A stretch of DNA of 14,873 bases. Source: Bacteroidota bacterium. GTDB lineage: Bacteria > Bacteroidota > Bacteroidia > Cytophagales > Cyclobacteriaceae. Shown piece by piece: positions 14,559-14,873 of the stretch. The stretch covers positions 1 through 14,873 of the forward strand of contig JAEZBX010000159.1 of assembly GCA_023412765.1 (NCBI GenBank). Direction: 5' to 3'. The notes below the pieces were generated by a model that worked only from the letters and a program-made list of their open reading frames with translations, had not been told where the DNA came from and did no database searches. Position 1 is the stretch's first letter; every line of letters begins with the position of its first letter. A program made the translations under genes and the position numbers.

Positions 14559-14629
14559 AGGTCACAATGCTCACAAAGGGTACAACGAACACAACGTCAG
14601 AACTGCGCCGTGTTCGTCGTGCCTGACCT
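14559..14629. other. Nested inverted repeats, possible structured RNA
   Basis: ACAACGAACAC (14582-14592) pairs with GTGTTCGTCGT (14610-14620) at 10 of 11 positions around a 17-nt loop. It is enclosed by AGGTCA (14559-14564) with TGACCT (14624-14629). The loop's GTCAG could alternatively pair with CTGAC at 14623-14627. No T-run follows. Confidence 0.35.
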
Positions 14630-14756
14630 TGTCTTTAAACGAACGCATTACTAGTAACCGACACAATTCGCAAGTCGACAGAGTGAAATTAATCCTACTT
14701 TGTCAAGTTAAGAGAACTGTAAGTAAGGCTTGAGGAATAGCAAGACCGTTCTTCCA

Positions 14757-14834
14757 GCTTTTGGATTGCAACCTAATTTTAGCTTTGGCCTGGTGGGGGA
14801 TGTGCGGCTAAAATTCAGTTGCAAATCCAAAAGC
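14757..14834. repeat. Long near-perfect hairpin (arms of 27 and 28 nt)
   Basis: The left arm (14757-14783, beginning GCTTTTGGATT) and the right arm (14807-14834, ending AATCCAAAAGC) are inverted copies with one single-base bulge and two mismatches, around a 23-nt G-rich loop. It is too long for a normal terminator and no T-run follows on either strand. It could be a MITE/REP-like element or the fold of a non-coding RNA. Confidence 0.6.
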
Positions 14835-14851
14835 GCAGCCATGCGGCTGCG
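14834..14851. repeat. GC-rich hairpin next to the long hairpin
   Basis: CGCAGCC (14834-14840) and GGCTGCG (14845-14851) form a perfect 7-bp stem with the loop ATGC. It begins at the last base of the long hairpin, so the two probably belong to one element. Confidence 0.55.
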
Positions 14852-14873
14852 GAGCCAAATCACGATCAATTAC

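Larger units (their letters stand above)
14440..14873. other. Gene-free right end rich in inverted repeats
   Basis: No convincing coding frame, tRNA or rRNA is seen in these 434 bases. Inverted repeats include CGGCC/GGCCG (14444-14462), a 10-bp palindrome TTACTAGTAA (14648-14657), a nested stem set at 14559-14629 and a long hairpin pair at 14757-14851. The region may hold a non-coding RNA, a small mobile repeat, or simply the promoter area of a gene beyond the window. Confidence 0.5.

Noticed and set aside
14760..14787. Promoter formed by TTTG and TAGCTTTG
   Set aside because: The -7 part matches, but the spacer is 16 bp and both elements sit in or beside the left arm of the long hairpin, so chance is likely; worth keeping in mind if a gene starts just beyond the window.

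Overview
The window reads as chromosomal DNA of a member of the Bacteroidota, most likely of the Cytophagales type. The evidence is the gene order rpsL-rpsG-fusA-rpsJ without tuf, weak or absent Shine-Dalgarno sequences, an exact Bacteroidota-type promoter (TTTG, 19 bp, TACCTTTG) in front of rpsL, and the protein families present. The assignment rests on these features only; no database search was possible.

Layout. (1) Positions 1-3546, plus strand: the str ribosomal operon rpsL, rpsG, fusA, rpsJ, closed by a hairpin/T-run terminator. The usual continuation into rplC is missing. (2) Positions 3685-4851, plus strand: a lone membrane acyltransferase of the OafA/acyltransferase-3 family. (3) Positions 4899-10118, minus strand: a molybdenum-hydroxylase operon. 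It is read as [2Fe-2S] subunit, Tat-exported molybdopterin subunit, membrane-anchored cytochrome c, XdhC-like insertion factor and MocA-like cytidylyltransferase. There is no FAD subunit, so electrons probably pass from Mo to 2Fe-2S to cytochrome c in the periplasm, while XdhC and MocA prepare and load the cofactor in the cytoplasm. (4) Positions 10322-10753, plus strand: a secreted DUF2141 protein whose stop directly abuts the stop of the next, convergent gene. (5) Positions 10754-13241, minus strand: MOSC-domain protein, HemJ/CopD-like membrane protein, SCO copper chaperone and a lipoprotein cytochrome c. This looks like a heme/copper/respiratory maturation cluster. Its cytochrome is a paralogue of the one in the Mo operon. 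(6) Positions 13369-14046, plus strand: a Crp/Fnr-type regulator divergent from the MOSC operon. (7) Positions 14059-14439, minus strand: a small unrecognised protein. (8) Positions 14440-14873: no convincing gene, but several inverted repeats, the most striking an approximately 78-nt near-perfect hairpin followed by a GC-rich hairpin.

The ribosomal part is ordinary. The points most worth a second look are the structured right end, the heptamer repeats that extend XdhC at its C-terminus, the FAD-less Mo-hydroxylase with its own cytochrome, the operator-like palindrome before that operon, and the break of the str/S10 ribosomal cluster after rpsJ. I did not find a defence system, CRISPR array, transposase or other clearly new multi-gene system.
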